From positions 1 to 24,208 of IMG/VR virus record IMGVR_UViG_3300010883_000457: 24,208 nt of DNA; one strand, written 5' to 3'. The position numbers were made by a program, and so were the translations under genes. This stretch comes from a virus. Positions 15,289-23,568 of the stretch are shown piece by piece. Each line of letters opens with the position of its first letter. Position 1 is the first letter of the stretch. The notes beneath the pieces were generated by a model. It had not been told where the DNA came from, did no database searches, and worked only from the letters and a program-made list of their open reading frames with translations.

Positions 15289-18200
15289 TATACTTTTCCT
15301 ACTACGATTTCAATTACACCTTTATCAGTACTATCTTTGGCTTGCAATGCTTTACCAATTACTGTACCAATAGTTGGATTATTATTAACTATTGCATATC
15401 CTGCAATAGCACTTGACACTAACATGTCGCCTGGTACTACCCGTCCAAGTACTTTACATGGAACTCTACCAGTTAGTGCAACTGGAGTAACAAACTCACC
15501 TTGCAATGCACTATTCATTAAGTATGCAGGTTTTTCACTAACAACACCAATTACTTTAGCATCACCTTTAGTAGTTGTTGTTGTAATTTCTTTTGTGCCG
15601 CCTAGTACAATAACTGTACCTGGCTCATGCTCTGCATCTGCTGAATAATTCTCTGCTAAGTCAGCGTATTGTGCAGACGTTGCTTTACCATCAAACACTG
15701 TTGCATAAACTGTATTGTATTTTAACGCACTTGAGCCAATGTTATATGTAGTTGTTACATCTGGAACAACACCTGTTGCACTAAATTTAAATGGTGCTTT
15801 GGTAGCCGCTGAATCTTTAACAAGAATACTAACTTCGCCTGCGGATGTTTTACCAGTTCCTGCACCTAGTGCAATACCTGTTGAACCTGTACCTTTTTCA
15901 TTAGCCGCTTCAATAAATTGTGTGTAAATCCAATCTGAACTTAAACGTCCTTCATTGTTATATGTTGAGTTTTGTTGTAATGTACTCTGTGTGTTTGCTC
16001 CACTAGCATCAATATCAATACTAGCACTAAACTCTGCTGTAATAGCACTTGTACCTGTTGCTTCAAGTATTGTAGCACCACCCGGTGTTAGCATTTGAAT
16101 TGTTGTTGCCGCACCTGTCTTTGGTTGTAAAATTACATACCCATCATCACTACCAACAATAAGACCAGTTGTTCTAATCTTACCATCTGCCTTTGTCATT
16201 ACAAGACTGCTGTTACCACCAGTTTGTGTAATAGGATTTGCTGCCGCACTTGCCGAAGCACCACTAATATTTGTTAGTGCAGTCATATTCGCAATAGGCA
16301 CAATATCAGATAAGTCAATGTTACCTGTTTTGAGTGTTACCCAACCATTTGTTACACTAAAGTCACCATCATCAAAACTTGCAAGTCCTAAATCTGTTTG
16401 TGCAATACCTGTAGCATTTGCTCTAGTACTTGCGGCATTCATATTCAATTTGCTTTGTGCTATTGCCGCTGTTGCACTTACATCAGCATTTACAATACTA
16501 CCATCTTTGATATCGTAACTTACTCTGTACTCGTCTGCAAGTCTAGTACCAATCATTTCAATCTGACTGCCACTTGCAGGAGTAGCGTTTGCCATCTCAT
16601 GATGTGGGCCACTTGTTATTGTGCCTGTTGGTTGTGTAACTAGTCCTGTTGTACCAGTAATAGTTGCCGCTGTAATTGCTCCACTACCATCAACTGAAGT
16701 AATGTTAATTGTTGCATTGTTTGCTGGTGTTGCTCCGCCTAAGTCTGCACCAGCGACTGTAAATGTCTCTGCCGCACTATAACCCGAACCTGCTGTTGCA
16801 ATAGCAACGCTGTAACCAGTACCACGTCCAACATTAAATGTTGCACTTGTACCTGCACTTGCTGTAGTAGTTGTTGGTGCTTTTGTATAAACTTCTGTGT
16901 GTACAGATGCTTGTGTAAATGTACCTGTAAGTTCTTTATAAACAACTCTTTGTACGTTACCAAGTACGCCATCAGTTTCTGAAACAATGTCATAAATTTC
17001 ACCAGTGTTTCCGCCTTGTACTAATTTACCATTTGCTGTTAATGGACCGTTAGCAATAGCAGTCGAGTCAATCATTATAACTCTGTAACCAGTTCTGTGC
17101 ATTAATTGATCTTTGTAGAAGTCTGCATCAGTTGATGCACTAGCACTTGCTGGTTTTTCAAGACTTACATCTCTCATACCATCTACAGTATTGTATTGTT
17201 CTACAACAGTATCAACGTATGCTTTATTAACTGCATCTGAATCTTGTGATGGAGCCGCTAAGTTAATAATACGCTTACTGGCCATATTAAAGTTGCCAGT
17301 CATTGAGATCGAACCATCTCTAGCAATAGCGCCACCGCCAATTACATTGTTAACTGCAAGTCCGTTATGATCCCATCCTAAGCGTCTGTTTACATAACCA
17401 CGCACTGCGTTTTGTGTTGGAACAATGTCTGAACCGTTTTGCGTCATGCCATCGTCAGTACTAAATTCACTAACAACAACACCACGTTTAAATCCAATAC
17501 CGTCCAAGTTACTTAACGCAATACTACCTGCGAATGTAACTGTACCAGTACCTTGGTCAACTGTAAAGAATCTACCTACACGGAAGAAACCATCTTGGTC
17601 TGTACTTACATAAAAACATCTACCCTTGGCACGCTCTTGTACTTCGTATGACTGATTTGGTTGTCTTGGAGCACCAAGTAGTACGTTTGGATAGTTACTA
17701 GTGTTGTATGACCCTGTACCAATGTCTAAGAAGTCATGTCCTGTTGCTCTTGTAAGTGATATGTTAATTGTAATATCACCCGGAGCACCTGATGGTAAAC
17801 CAATTCTAATTGTATTTGCTTGGCCACCACCTAGTGTAACTGCGGCATGGATGCCTGTTGCATTTGATGTTAAGTTGTGATCAACAAATCCACTTGGGTT
17901 AGTTGCATCAACAACATCTGCAATTTTAATAACTGCATAACCTACAAAATCTAAGTAGTCAGTTACTTTATGTAATTTACCTTCCCAACTAAAGATCATG
18001 TTACCTGCACGTAGTCTTGCAATGTCTGAAACTTCAGTAAGTTCTGCAACCGCAATACCCACGTCACCTTTAGTTGCACCTAGTGTAGTGCCGCCAAAGC
18101 CTGCCGCTGGCGTATCGCCTGTATGGTTAGTGTCTACAATAACTCTAACGTAATCGTAAGTAGCATCAAAGCCCATTAAGATTTCGTCACTTGGTAAGTT

Positions 18201-21200
18201 TTCGCCTGTTGTTTCTGTAGTTGTAAATTCTGTTGTTCTAAATGTATATCCTGGACGCTCGTCAAATTCAAACGCTGTACTTGGTCGAATAGTAAGTCTA
18301 CCGGTGTCTAACACATTATCAACAACAACAACTTGGTTATGTCTATACGAAACAAAGTGCTTTTGACTCACACCTTCAATTAAACCATCATTACTAAATC
18401 CTGCTGTTGCAGTACTAAAGTTTAGTTTGAAAACTTGACCGTCATATATTGGTGTGTCTGCTGTAACAACTACTGTACCAGCGGCTGTTACTGTTAGAAT
18501 TTTACCATCAGCATCAACGGTTGCAACTGTAATTGTACAATCGTTTGTTGTTGTAGCACCGTCTAGTTTTGTACCATCTACAACAAATGTATCGCTTACT
18601 GTATATCCTGTACCTGCGGCAATAATGTGTGCAACATATGTTCCGCTACTCTGACGTGTTTTCTGCACATCAAATTTAGCACCAGTACCTGAACCTACTG
18701 CTGTGTATGCTACATCAAGGTGTCCGTCTACTCTAAAGTTTATAACTTTAGCAATACTTGAAACTTCATATCTTCCGTAAGTTCCGTTAGAGTGTAAAAG
18801 GTTAATTTCACCTCTGTTTTGCGGTAATGACTCAAAGTCATATGCGTGTACATTTAGTTGTTCTGCTGTAAGCAATAAGCCAGCGGCACTTACATCAGCC
18901 GCCGCACCTTGGTTTACACCGTTAACTGTAATATCGTTTGTTGTGTTGAATGTGCCTGTTGCTGTTTTTAAGTAAAGTCTTTTACCTTCTGTGCCAAATA
19001 CTACAACACCTGTTGCACCACTAACTGCTTGAGTCACTGCCTGACCTGCTACACAAGCGGCAGACATAACATCAGCAAAGTCGATTATAACTGCGGCTTC
19101 TGCTGTTTTAGCAACCTTAGCCATGTTATCACGTAGTGTAACTGCGTCTGGAACTTCGTTTGGATCACTACCGTTAGCAACCAGTCCATATTCACCATAT
19201 GCGTTTGAGCCGTTAAGTGATCTAATTTCACCACCGTTGTTTGCATAGTATGCTGTCCAACAGTAGTAAGTAAACTGTGATACCATTTCTGATAATGCAC
19301 CGTTTGTAACTACTAGTCCATAGCCTAAGTCGTTAACTTGTGTAAAGTCATTACCTAACATACTTCTGTTACCAGCAGTTTGTACAGTAATTTCAACTGG
19401 GTTAACTGAACTTGCACTGTCTAGTGTAACTGATCCGTATAATGTTCCTGTCCAACCTACTTTAGAGTTTGAACTTGGATCAAGTATAAGTGTTGCTGTA
19501 CCTAGTGTCGGATCCCAATCTCTAACTGCGTTAACTTGGAAACGTCTACCTTCCATATAGAACGGAGCAGGTACTTGTGGTTTCTTAATAAACAATCCCT
19601 GTCCTGCTTGTGAACGCACATCAACTTTAAATGCTGTTTGCTTGTTAATAACTTCCATAGGAACGTTACCAACAAATGCGTCAACAAACATACCGCCTCT
19701 AAATGCTTGTCTGTTTAATGACTGTGAGAAACTTGAACCTGTTTGACAGTAAGGTGACTTAGTAAGCACTTGTCCATCTGGGTCAAGTACCATCATAAAT
19801 CCACCGTGTCCTGTAACAGAACAGTTTCTTACAATAGTACCGTCGTTACACAAGAACACATCAAGTTGGTTGTTATTTTTTGGTGGGTTAATGTTTACGT
19901 TAAATGCAAACGCCACACAATCAACAAGTGCATCTAAGTTTGTATATGCTGTTGCTTCAGCAGTTAAACTAGTATCAATAATCTGTACTTGGTTTGCTTG
20001 GGTTGCTGTAACTGTATTATTTGCTAAAATTGTATTTGCAAGTGTACTAATGTATTGTATTGCCGCTTCAGTTTCTGTTTCTTGACCATTAACTGCACCC
20101 GCATAATATGCACCTTGGTTTGTTAATGATTCTTGACGTCCGCCGTAACTCAAATCTGCCGCTAGACCTTTTACAATTAATCTTGTATCTCTACGACATT
20201 TTGTTTGGCTATATGATAGTGAAGGATAAGTTGTGTTTATATAACTAATAACTTCTTCAACAATAAATTCTACGTTTTTAGTAATAATCTTACTTGCTTG
20301 TTTAAATTTACCTGGGTTAGTAATACCAAAGTTACTTACGTTTGTATCTTTTGTTGGATCTGTAAGATAGTGTTTACCAAACCAACCAATTGGGTTACCA
20401 GTTAATGGGTTAACATAACGTGAACCGCCTGTTGGCATGTTTGTATCTTTAACACCTGTTACACTAGTTCCCGCATCTCCAGTTAGTCCATCAAATATAT
20501 CGTCACGGTAGAAGTATACGTTTGCCCATTTTGATTGCGAACTACCTTTCTTAGGTCTAATAATTACTCGTCTAAACTCGTCACCTTTAAGTGATACGTT
20601 TGCAGGTAATCTGATTGGAAAATGCTCGTTATATGTACCTGATTCAATTCTAATACTAATTTGATTAAATTTAATTGTATTTGCATATTCAAGTTCTTCG
20701 CCTACTATAAAGTCAGTTGGCTCAAGTAATTGCAATTCAAGTATGTCTGTATTAGCAGGGTTGCTTGGATTTAAGTCTTCACTTAAATATTCAACAACTC
20801 TACCCAATGCGCCCGACTCTTTACCTCGGATAACTTTGCCTGGCAAGATGTCTGTATTGTTTGGGTCACCTTGGTCAACGTAACTATTTGTGCCGCCATT
20901 ACCAAATTGAATGTTGTATGTACTACCGTCAACAATAGCAGGTGCATCAAATACATTGCCGTCGTTGATAATACCCATAATAATATCAAATTTTGCACCA
21001 ACAGAGTTACGTGCTGTTGCATCTGTTTGATATCCACTATTAATGTATTGTGGATATAAAGTTTGGAACGTTGTACCTGGACTTAAATTTTGCAGTACAA
21101 CATCAACAAGTGCTTTAACAAATGTAATACCTGCAAGTGTTTCAGTTTTTTGTGTTGTAATTGCCGCTGTTGCACTTGCATTAGCATAATACCTAAGACC

Positions 21201-22676
21201 AGCACGTCTTGAAAGGAAGTTAGCATTATTACCTGTTAGTGTATCAAGTATAACGGCATCAACCATAAGTCCTACATCGCGAGCACAAGTATCGTTATCG
21301 TATTTAAAGTTAGGATAGGTAACATTAAGATATGCAATAGTTTCTGCTTTAATAAACTCTTTGTTTGGATCTAATAATGATTTAACACTACCACGTCCTG
21401 TTGGAATAGTTTTGACTGCTGCCGCACTAACTGATGTTGGTGTTACAAAAGACGTATGTGTAATTGTTTGTGCATAGTTACCTAGTTCAAACTTTGAAGC
21501 AATTTGTAATTCTTCTGCTCTACGTGCCGCCGCACCAATCGAAGCCAATGAATATGAACTACTTCTACCTGCTTTACCCGGTGCTGTAGTAAGAAATCTA
21601 TCATCGCCGCTATTTGAAACATATAAGTTTGATGAACTAATGCCTTCTTGCTGGTCAACGTATAATTTTGTTGCAAATTGTAAATCGTCTGCATCAGGGC
21701 CTACAGTACCTGCTAGAGCGCCTGGATGATCATGTGCAAATAATGCACCAGTCATTGTATCGCCTGCTCTACGTACTACACTCTTACGAGGTAATGCTTC
21801 GTTTGATAGATAGTAACCTGCTAAACTTGCGTCTAATCCTTGATCAACTAATGTATGTACGCTTGCAACTACTGTTCCTGTAATATTAACACTATCTGTA
21901 TTTGTAATAGCATCAGATGAACTAGTGTGCATACTAACTGAGTTGTCGTCAATAACACGAATGTAATAAATTGTATCTTTTACTAGCCCTGTTAATGCAG
22001 ACCCAGTTGACTTGTATTGATAACTTGCTCCATTACTTGCTCTGTCCAATCCGTGATCTTGAATATGTAGATCTTGTGTTGAAATTAAACCTGTAACTGC
22101 TAGAGTATATTCTGTAGCATCAGATGGTTCGTCACGCACACCGCCTTGCTTACCAGGACTAGTTGCTTTTGCATAACGTTGATCATTATATTCTTTGTCT
22201 GGAACAAGATCATGTATTGTGTAGTTGCCGCCATACTTACTAGTAAATGCTGTTGCACTTGCTGTTGAAATATCTACGTTACCAATTGCAAAGCCTGCCG
22301 CGCTAAGATGACCGCCTAGTTGTGGACTAGTATCACCTGCTACGTTTGTTTTACCTGCTTGTATTAAAAGTTTGCCTGCTTGTGTTACGTTAAACACAAT
22401 AGTATCGTCTGCAGGGTCACCTGTAATTGCACCGTTTGATACTAGTTCTAGTGCTTCCACGCCATCTTCTGATGTATTAACTGCAAGTACTCTACTTGCT
22501 AAGCCTGTATAATCATCTGGAGTGTCACTTAAACTTCTAAAGTTTATCTGTCCGCCGATTCCAAATACAGCATATAGTTCTTTAAAGTTTTCATTACCTT
22601 TGCGAAACGACTCACGTAAACTGTCACCAGTACCGTCATTGCCCTCTACACCAATATCAATTATTTCTCTTGCCAT
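15288..22676 (-). CDS. Giant tail-fibre / tailspike-like protein (2462 aa)
   Basis: Main fibre candidate. Residues 5-36 hold the shared N-terminal motif (IDIGVEGNDGTGDSLRESF then RKGNENFKEL). Phage-fibre segments with the MTG...K.YVD pattern lie at about 304-342 and 1791-1822. Two copies of a cysteine-containing helical module lie at 436-527 and 790-885. A pectate-lyase-like strand pattern (IRIESGTYNEHFPIRLPANV) starts at 675. Two copies of a Gly/Thr-rich beta module lie at 1328-1400 and 1940-2010. The last 130 residues start QYADLAENY (2336) and resemble C-terminal domains of marine phage fibres; some related domains act as intramolecular chaperones or self-cleave, but I cannot confirm that here. 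The start has GGAG upstream, 12 nt after the HesB-like gene. There is no polysaccharide-lyase active site I can name. Confidence 0.88.
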   Translation of the reverse strand: MAREIIDIGVEGNDGTGDSLRESFRKGNENFKELYAVFGIGGQINFRSLSDTPDDYTGLASRVLAVNTSEDGVEALELVSNGAITGDPADDTIVFNVTQAGKLLIQAGKTNVAGDTSPQLGGHLSAAGFAIGNVDISTASATAFTSKYGGNYTIHDLVPDKEYNDQRYAKATSPGKQGGVRDEPSDATEYTLAVTGLISTQDLHIQDHGLDRASNGASYQYKSTGSALTGLVKDTIYYIRVIDDNSVSMHTSSSDAITNTDSVNITGTVVASVHTLVDQGLDASLAGYYLSNEALPRKSVVRRAGDTMTGALFAHDHPGALAGTVGPDADDLQFATKLYVDQQEGISSSNLYVSNSGDDRFLTTAPGKAGRSSSYSLASIGAAARRAEELQIASKFELGNYAQTITHTSFVTPTSVSAAAVKTIPTGRGSVKSLLDPNKEFIKAETIAYLNVTYPNFKYDNDTCARDVGLMVDAVILDTLTGNNANFLSRRAGLRYYANASATAAITTQKTETLAGITFVKALVDVVLQNLSPGTTFQTLYPQYINSGYQTDATARNSVGAKFDIIMGIINDGNVFDAPAIVDGSTYNIQFGNGGTNSYVDQGDPNNTDILPGKVIRGKESGALGRVVEYLSEDLNPSNPANTDILELQLLEPTDFIVGEELEYANTIKFNQISIRIESGTYNEHFPIRLPANVSLKGDEFRRVIIRPKKGSSQSKWANVYFYRDDIFDGLTGDAGTSVTGVKDTNMPTGGSRYVNPLTGNPIGWFGKHYLTDPTKDTNVSNFGITNPGKFKQASKIITKNVEFIVEEVISYINTTYPSLSYSQTKCRRDTRLIVKGLAADLSYGGRQESLTNQGAYYAGAVNGQETETEAAIQYISTLANTILANNTVTATQANQVQIIDTSLTAEATAYTNLDALVDCVAFAFNVNINPPKNNNQLDVFLCNDGTIVRNCSVTGHGGFMMVLDPDGQVLTKSPYCQTGSSFSQSLNRQAFRGGMFVDAFVGNVPMEVINKQTAFKVDVRSQAGQGLFIKKPQVPAPFYMEGRRFQVNAVRDWDPTLGTATLILDPSSNSKVGWTGTLYGSVTLDSASSVNPVEITVQTAGNRSMLGNDFTQVNDLGYGLVVTNGALSEMVSQFTYYCWTAYYANNGGEIRSLNGSNAYGEYGLVANGSDPNEVPDAVTLRDNMAKVAKTAEAAVIIDFADVMSAACVAGQAVTQAVSGATGVVVFGTEGKRLYLKTATGTFNTTNDITVNGVNQGAAADVSAAGLLLTAEQLNVHAYDFESLPQNRGEINLLHSNGTYGRYEVSSIAKVINFRVDGHLDVAYTAVGSGTGAKFDVQKTRQSSGTYVAHIIAAGTGYTVSDTFVVDGTKLDGATTTNDCTITVATVDADGKILTVTAAGTVVVTADTPIYDGQVFKLNFSTATAGFSNDGLIEGVSQKHFVSYRHNQVVVVDNVLDTGRLTIRPSTAFEFDERPGYTFRTTEFTTTETTGENLPSDEILMGFDATYDYVRVIVDTNHTGDTPAAGFGGTTLGATKGDVGIAVAELTEVSDIARLRAGNMIFSWEGKLHKVTDYLDFVGYAVIKIADVVDATNPSGFVDHNLTSNATGIHAAVTLGGGQANTIRIGLPSGAPGDITINISLTRATGHDFLDIGTGSYNTSNYPNVLLGAPRQPNQSYEVQERAKGRCFYVSTDQDGFFRVGRFFTVDQGTGTVTFAGSIALSNLDGIGFKRGVVVSEFSTDDGMTQNGSDIVPTQNAVRGYVNRRLGWDHNGLAVNNVIGGGAIARDGSISMTGNFNMASKRIINLAAPSQDSDAVNKAYVDTVVEQYNTVDGMRDVSLEKPASASASTDADFYKDQLMHRTGYRVIMIDSTAIANGPLTANGKLVQGGNTGEIYDIVSETDGVLGNVQRVVYKELTGTFTQASVHTEVYTKAPTTTTASAGTSATFNVGRGTGYSVAIATAGSGYSAAETFTVAGADLGGATPANNATINITSVDGSGAITAATITGTTGLVTQPTGTITSGPHHEMANATPASGSQIEMIGTRLADEYRVSYDIKDGSIVNADVSATAAIAQSKLNMNAASTRANATGIAQTDLGLASFDDGDFSVTNGWVTLKTGNIDLSDIVPIANMTALTNISGASASAAANPITQTGGNSSLVMTKADGKIRTTGLIVGSDDGYVILQPKTGAATTIQMLTPGGATILEATGTSAITAEFSASIDIDASGANTQSTLQQNSTYNNEGRLSSDWIYTQFIEAANEKGTGSTGIALGAGTGKTSAGEVSILVKDSAATKAPFKFSATGVVPDVTTTYNIGSSALKYNTVYATVFDGKATSAQYADLAENYSADAEHEPGTVIVLGGTKEITTTTTKGDAKVIGVVSEKPAYLMNSALQGEFVTPVALTGRVPCKVLGRVVPGDMLVSSAIAGYAIVNNNPTIGTVIGKALQAKDSTDKGVIEIVVGKV
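16647..16859 (-). repeat. Gly/Thr-rich beta module, copy 2, in the giant fibre gene
   Basis: Residues about 1940-2010. It contains GTSATFNV, ATAGSGYSAAETFTVAG and TINITSVDGSGAI. It aligns with the copy at 18477-18695 over its whole length. Confidence 0.7.
18477..18695 (-). repeat. Gly/Thr-rich beta module, copy 1, in the giant fibre gene
   Basis: Residues about 1328-1400. It contains GTGAKFDV, IAAGTGYTVSDTFVVDG and TITVATVDADGKI. The common pattern is 'G..A.F.V ... AG.GY...(D/E)TF.V.G ... TI.(V/I)..VD..G.I'. Confidence 0.7.
20022..20309 (-). repeat. Cysteine-containing helical module, copy 2, in the giant fibre gene
   Basis: Residues about 790-885. It contains FIVEEVISYINTTYPSLSY, then TKCRRDTRLIV, AADLSYGG and GAYYAG. 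It is homologous to the copy at 21096-21371. Confidence 0.65.
21096..21371 (-). repeat. Cysteine-containing helical module, copy 1, in the giant fibre gene
   Basis: Residues about 436-527. It contains FIKAETIAYLNVTYPNFKYD, then DTCARDVGLMVDAV, LDTLTGNN and AGLRYYA. The shared pattern is 'FI..E.I.Y.N.TYP...Y....C.RD...(I/M)V'. Confidence 0.65.
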
Positions 22677-22688
22677 CTTATAACTCCA

Positions 22689-23051
22689 TTAAGCAGGTAT
22701 TGCTAGTTTGTCCACATCAAAGTTTACACTTACGCCACAACCACATGCTGATTGTGCGTTAGGGTTAACAATGTCAAACATTGACCCCATAATATCTTTT
22801 TTGTAATTAATTACGGTTCCAAATAAGAACATTATACTTGTGCCGCCTATAATGAATGTGCTACCTTCTGTGCCATAAATTATTGTGTCGTCATCAAGTA
22901 GTTCGTCTGCCGTAGCATATGTTCCCCATTCGTATTCAAAGCCTGCACAACCACCACCTTTTAGGTTAAGTGTTACTGCATAGCACTCATTTTCTTTACA
23001 AACCGAAGCAATCTGTGCTTTTGCAGTGTCTGTAAGTGTACAAATATCCAT
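22689..23051 (-). CDS. hesB: HesB/IscA-like A-type iron-sulfur cluster carrier (120 aa)
   Basis: A-type carrier fold that receives Fe-S clusters from the scaffold and passes them to target proteins. The length is typical. All three conserved cysteines are present: Cys35 in LKGGGCAGFEYEW, and Cys103 and Cys105 in SACGCGVSVNFD. The start at 23051 is supported by AAAGGAG 6 nt upstream. It lies directly upstream of the giant fibre gene, 12 nt away, and a late-promoter octamer precedes it, so it is likely expressed with virion genes. HesB/IscA genes recur in T4-like marine phages, where the target is not settled. It could serve a phage Fe-S enzyme or a metal site in tail proteins; this is inference. 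Confidence 0.9.
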   Translation of the reverse strand: MDICTLTDTAKAQIASVCKENECYAVTLNLKGGGCAGFEYEWGTYATADELLDDDTIIYGTEGSTFIIGGTSIMFLFGTVINYKKDIMGSMFDIVNPNAQSACGCGVSVNFDVDKLAIPA

Positions 23052-23072
23052 TGAAACTCCTTTTATTACTGT

Positions 23073-23080
23073 TATTTATC
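23073..23080 (-). promoter_or_regulatory. T4-type late promoter octamer before the HesB-like and fibre genes
   Basis: GATAAATA reads on the minus strand, 21 nt before the HesB-like ATG, with AAAGGAG between. It sits in the 62-bp divergent gap shared with the plus-strand zinc-ribbon gene. It is probably the head of the long late transcript. Confidence 0.5.
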
Positions 23081-23113
23081 TTAGTGTTTTGTAATCTTAA
23101 TGTAAATATAGTT

Positions 23114-23404
23114 ATGTTCATAGAAGAAATTAAGAAGAAAAGCCGGCACGTAAGAAAGTCTAAAAACGGTGTTGAACACCAATATGTTAAGACAAAAACA
23201 TTTGCTAGATTGCGCTGTGATAATTGTAATACAGAGTTTGTACGACCACGAGGAAGTATGGACCCTAAGCGTCTAAGTAATAACTATTTTCATGTATGTA
23301 ATGACTGCGATGCGAAAAGATTTGCACAGAAAGCCGGGGTAGACCAGAAGCAGAAGTGGGATAATATCTCTGCTTCTAGTAATTTGACTATTGGTAAACT
23401 TTAA
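23114..23404 (+). CDS. Four-cysteine zinc-ribbon protein (96 aa)
   Basis: The only convincing plus-strand gene. The product is 96 aa with a basic N terminus (MFIEEIKKKSRHVRKSKNGV). Cys35-x2-Cys38 (LRCDNCNTEF) and Cys62-x2-Cys65 (HVCNDCDAK) are 23 residues apart and form a probable structural zinc site. Between them, RPRGSMDPKRLSNNYFH resembles the zinc-binding recognition region of small phage nucleic-acid-binding proteins. I chose ATG 23114 because a longer reading from 23036 adds an odd hydrophobic leader and overlaps the HesB-like gene. No good Shine-Dalgarno sequence is visible before it. DNA or RNA binding is a guess; no HNH catalytic motif is seen. Confidence 0.75.
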   Translation: MFIEEIKKKSRHVRKSKNGVEHQYVKTKTFARLRCDNCNTEFVRPRGSMDPKRLSNNYFHVCNDCDAKRFAQKAGVDQKQKWDNISASSNLTIGKL

Positions 23405-23568
23405 TCTTCACGTTTGTAAATTGTCCAAGCACCGTATGCTATTGCGGCATATGCTACTAAACTTGCAATCGGCTTAAAGATTAAAAATGCAATGCCTGCA
23501 CCAATTAGAACGGCTCCATCAAGAGTTGTTCTTTCGTTGAGTCTTGCTGTAATCCATTTTTTGACCAT
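23401..23568 (-). CDS. Small single-span membrane protein (55 aa)
   Basis: The product is 55 aa: a basic N terminus (MVKKWITARLNERTT), a hydrophobic region (about residues 19-49, perhaps one long or two short spans) and a charged end (YKRED). ATG at 23568 has GGAGAAG about 8 nt upstream. Its first 64 nt overlap the end of uvsE in another frame. Its stop interlocks tail-to-tail with that of the zinc-ribbon gene: the palindrome TTAA at 23401-23404 supplies TAA on both strands. It is a plausible conserved small phage membrane protein of unknown role. Confidence 0.65.
   Translation of the reverse strand: MVKKWITARLNERTTLDGAVLIGAGIAFLIFKPIASLVAYAAIAYGAWTIYKRED

Noticed and set aside
15288-22676. 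Diversity-generating retroelement acting on the giant fibre.
   Set aside because: No reverse transcriptase and no template/variable repeat pair were seen in the window.
23036-23113. Longer start for the zinc-ribbon gene, adding a hydrophobic leader of 26 residues.
   Set aside because: It would run into the divergent HesB-like gene and its ribosome-binding site. The conserved-looking basic N terminus begins at 23114.
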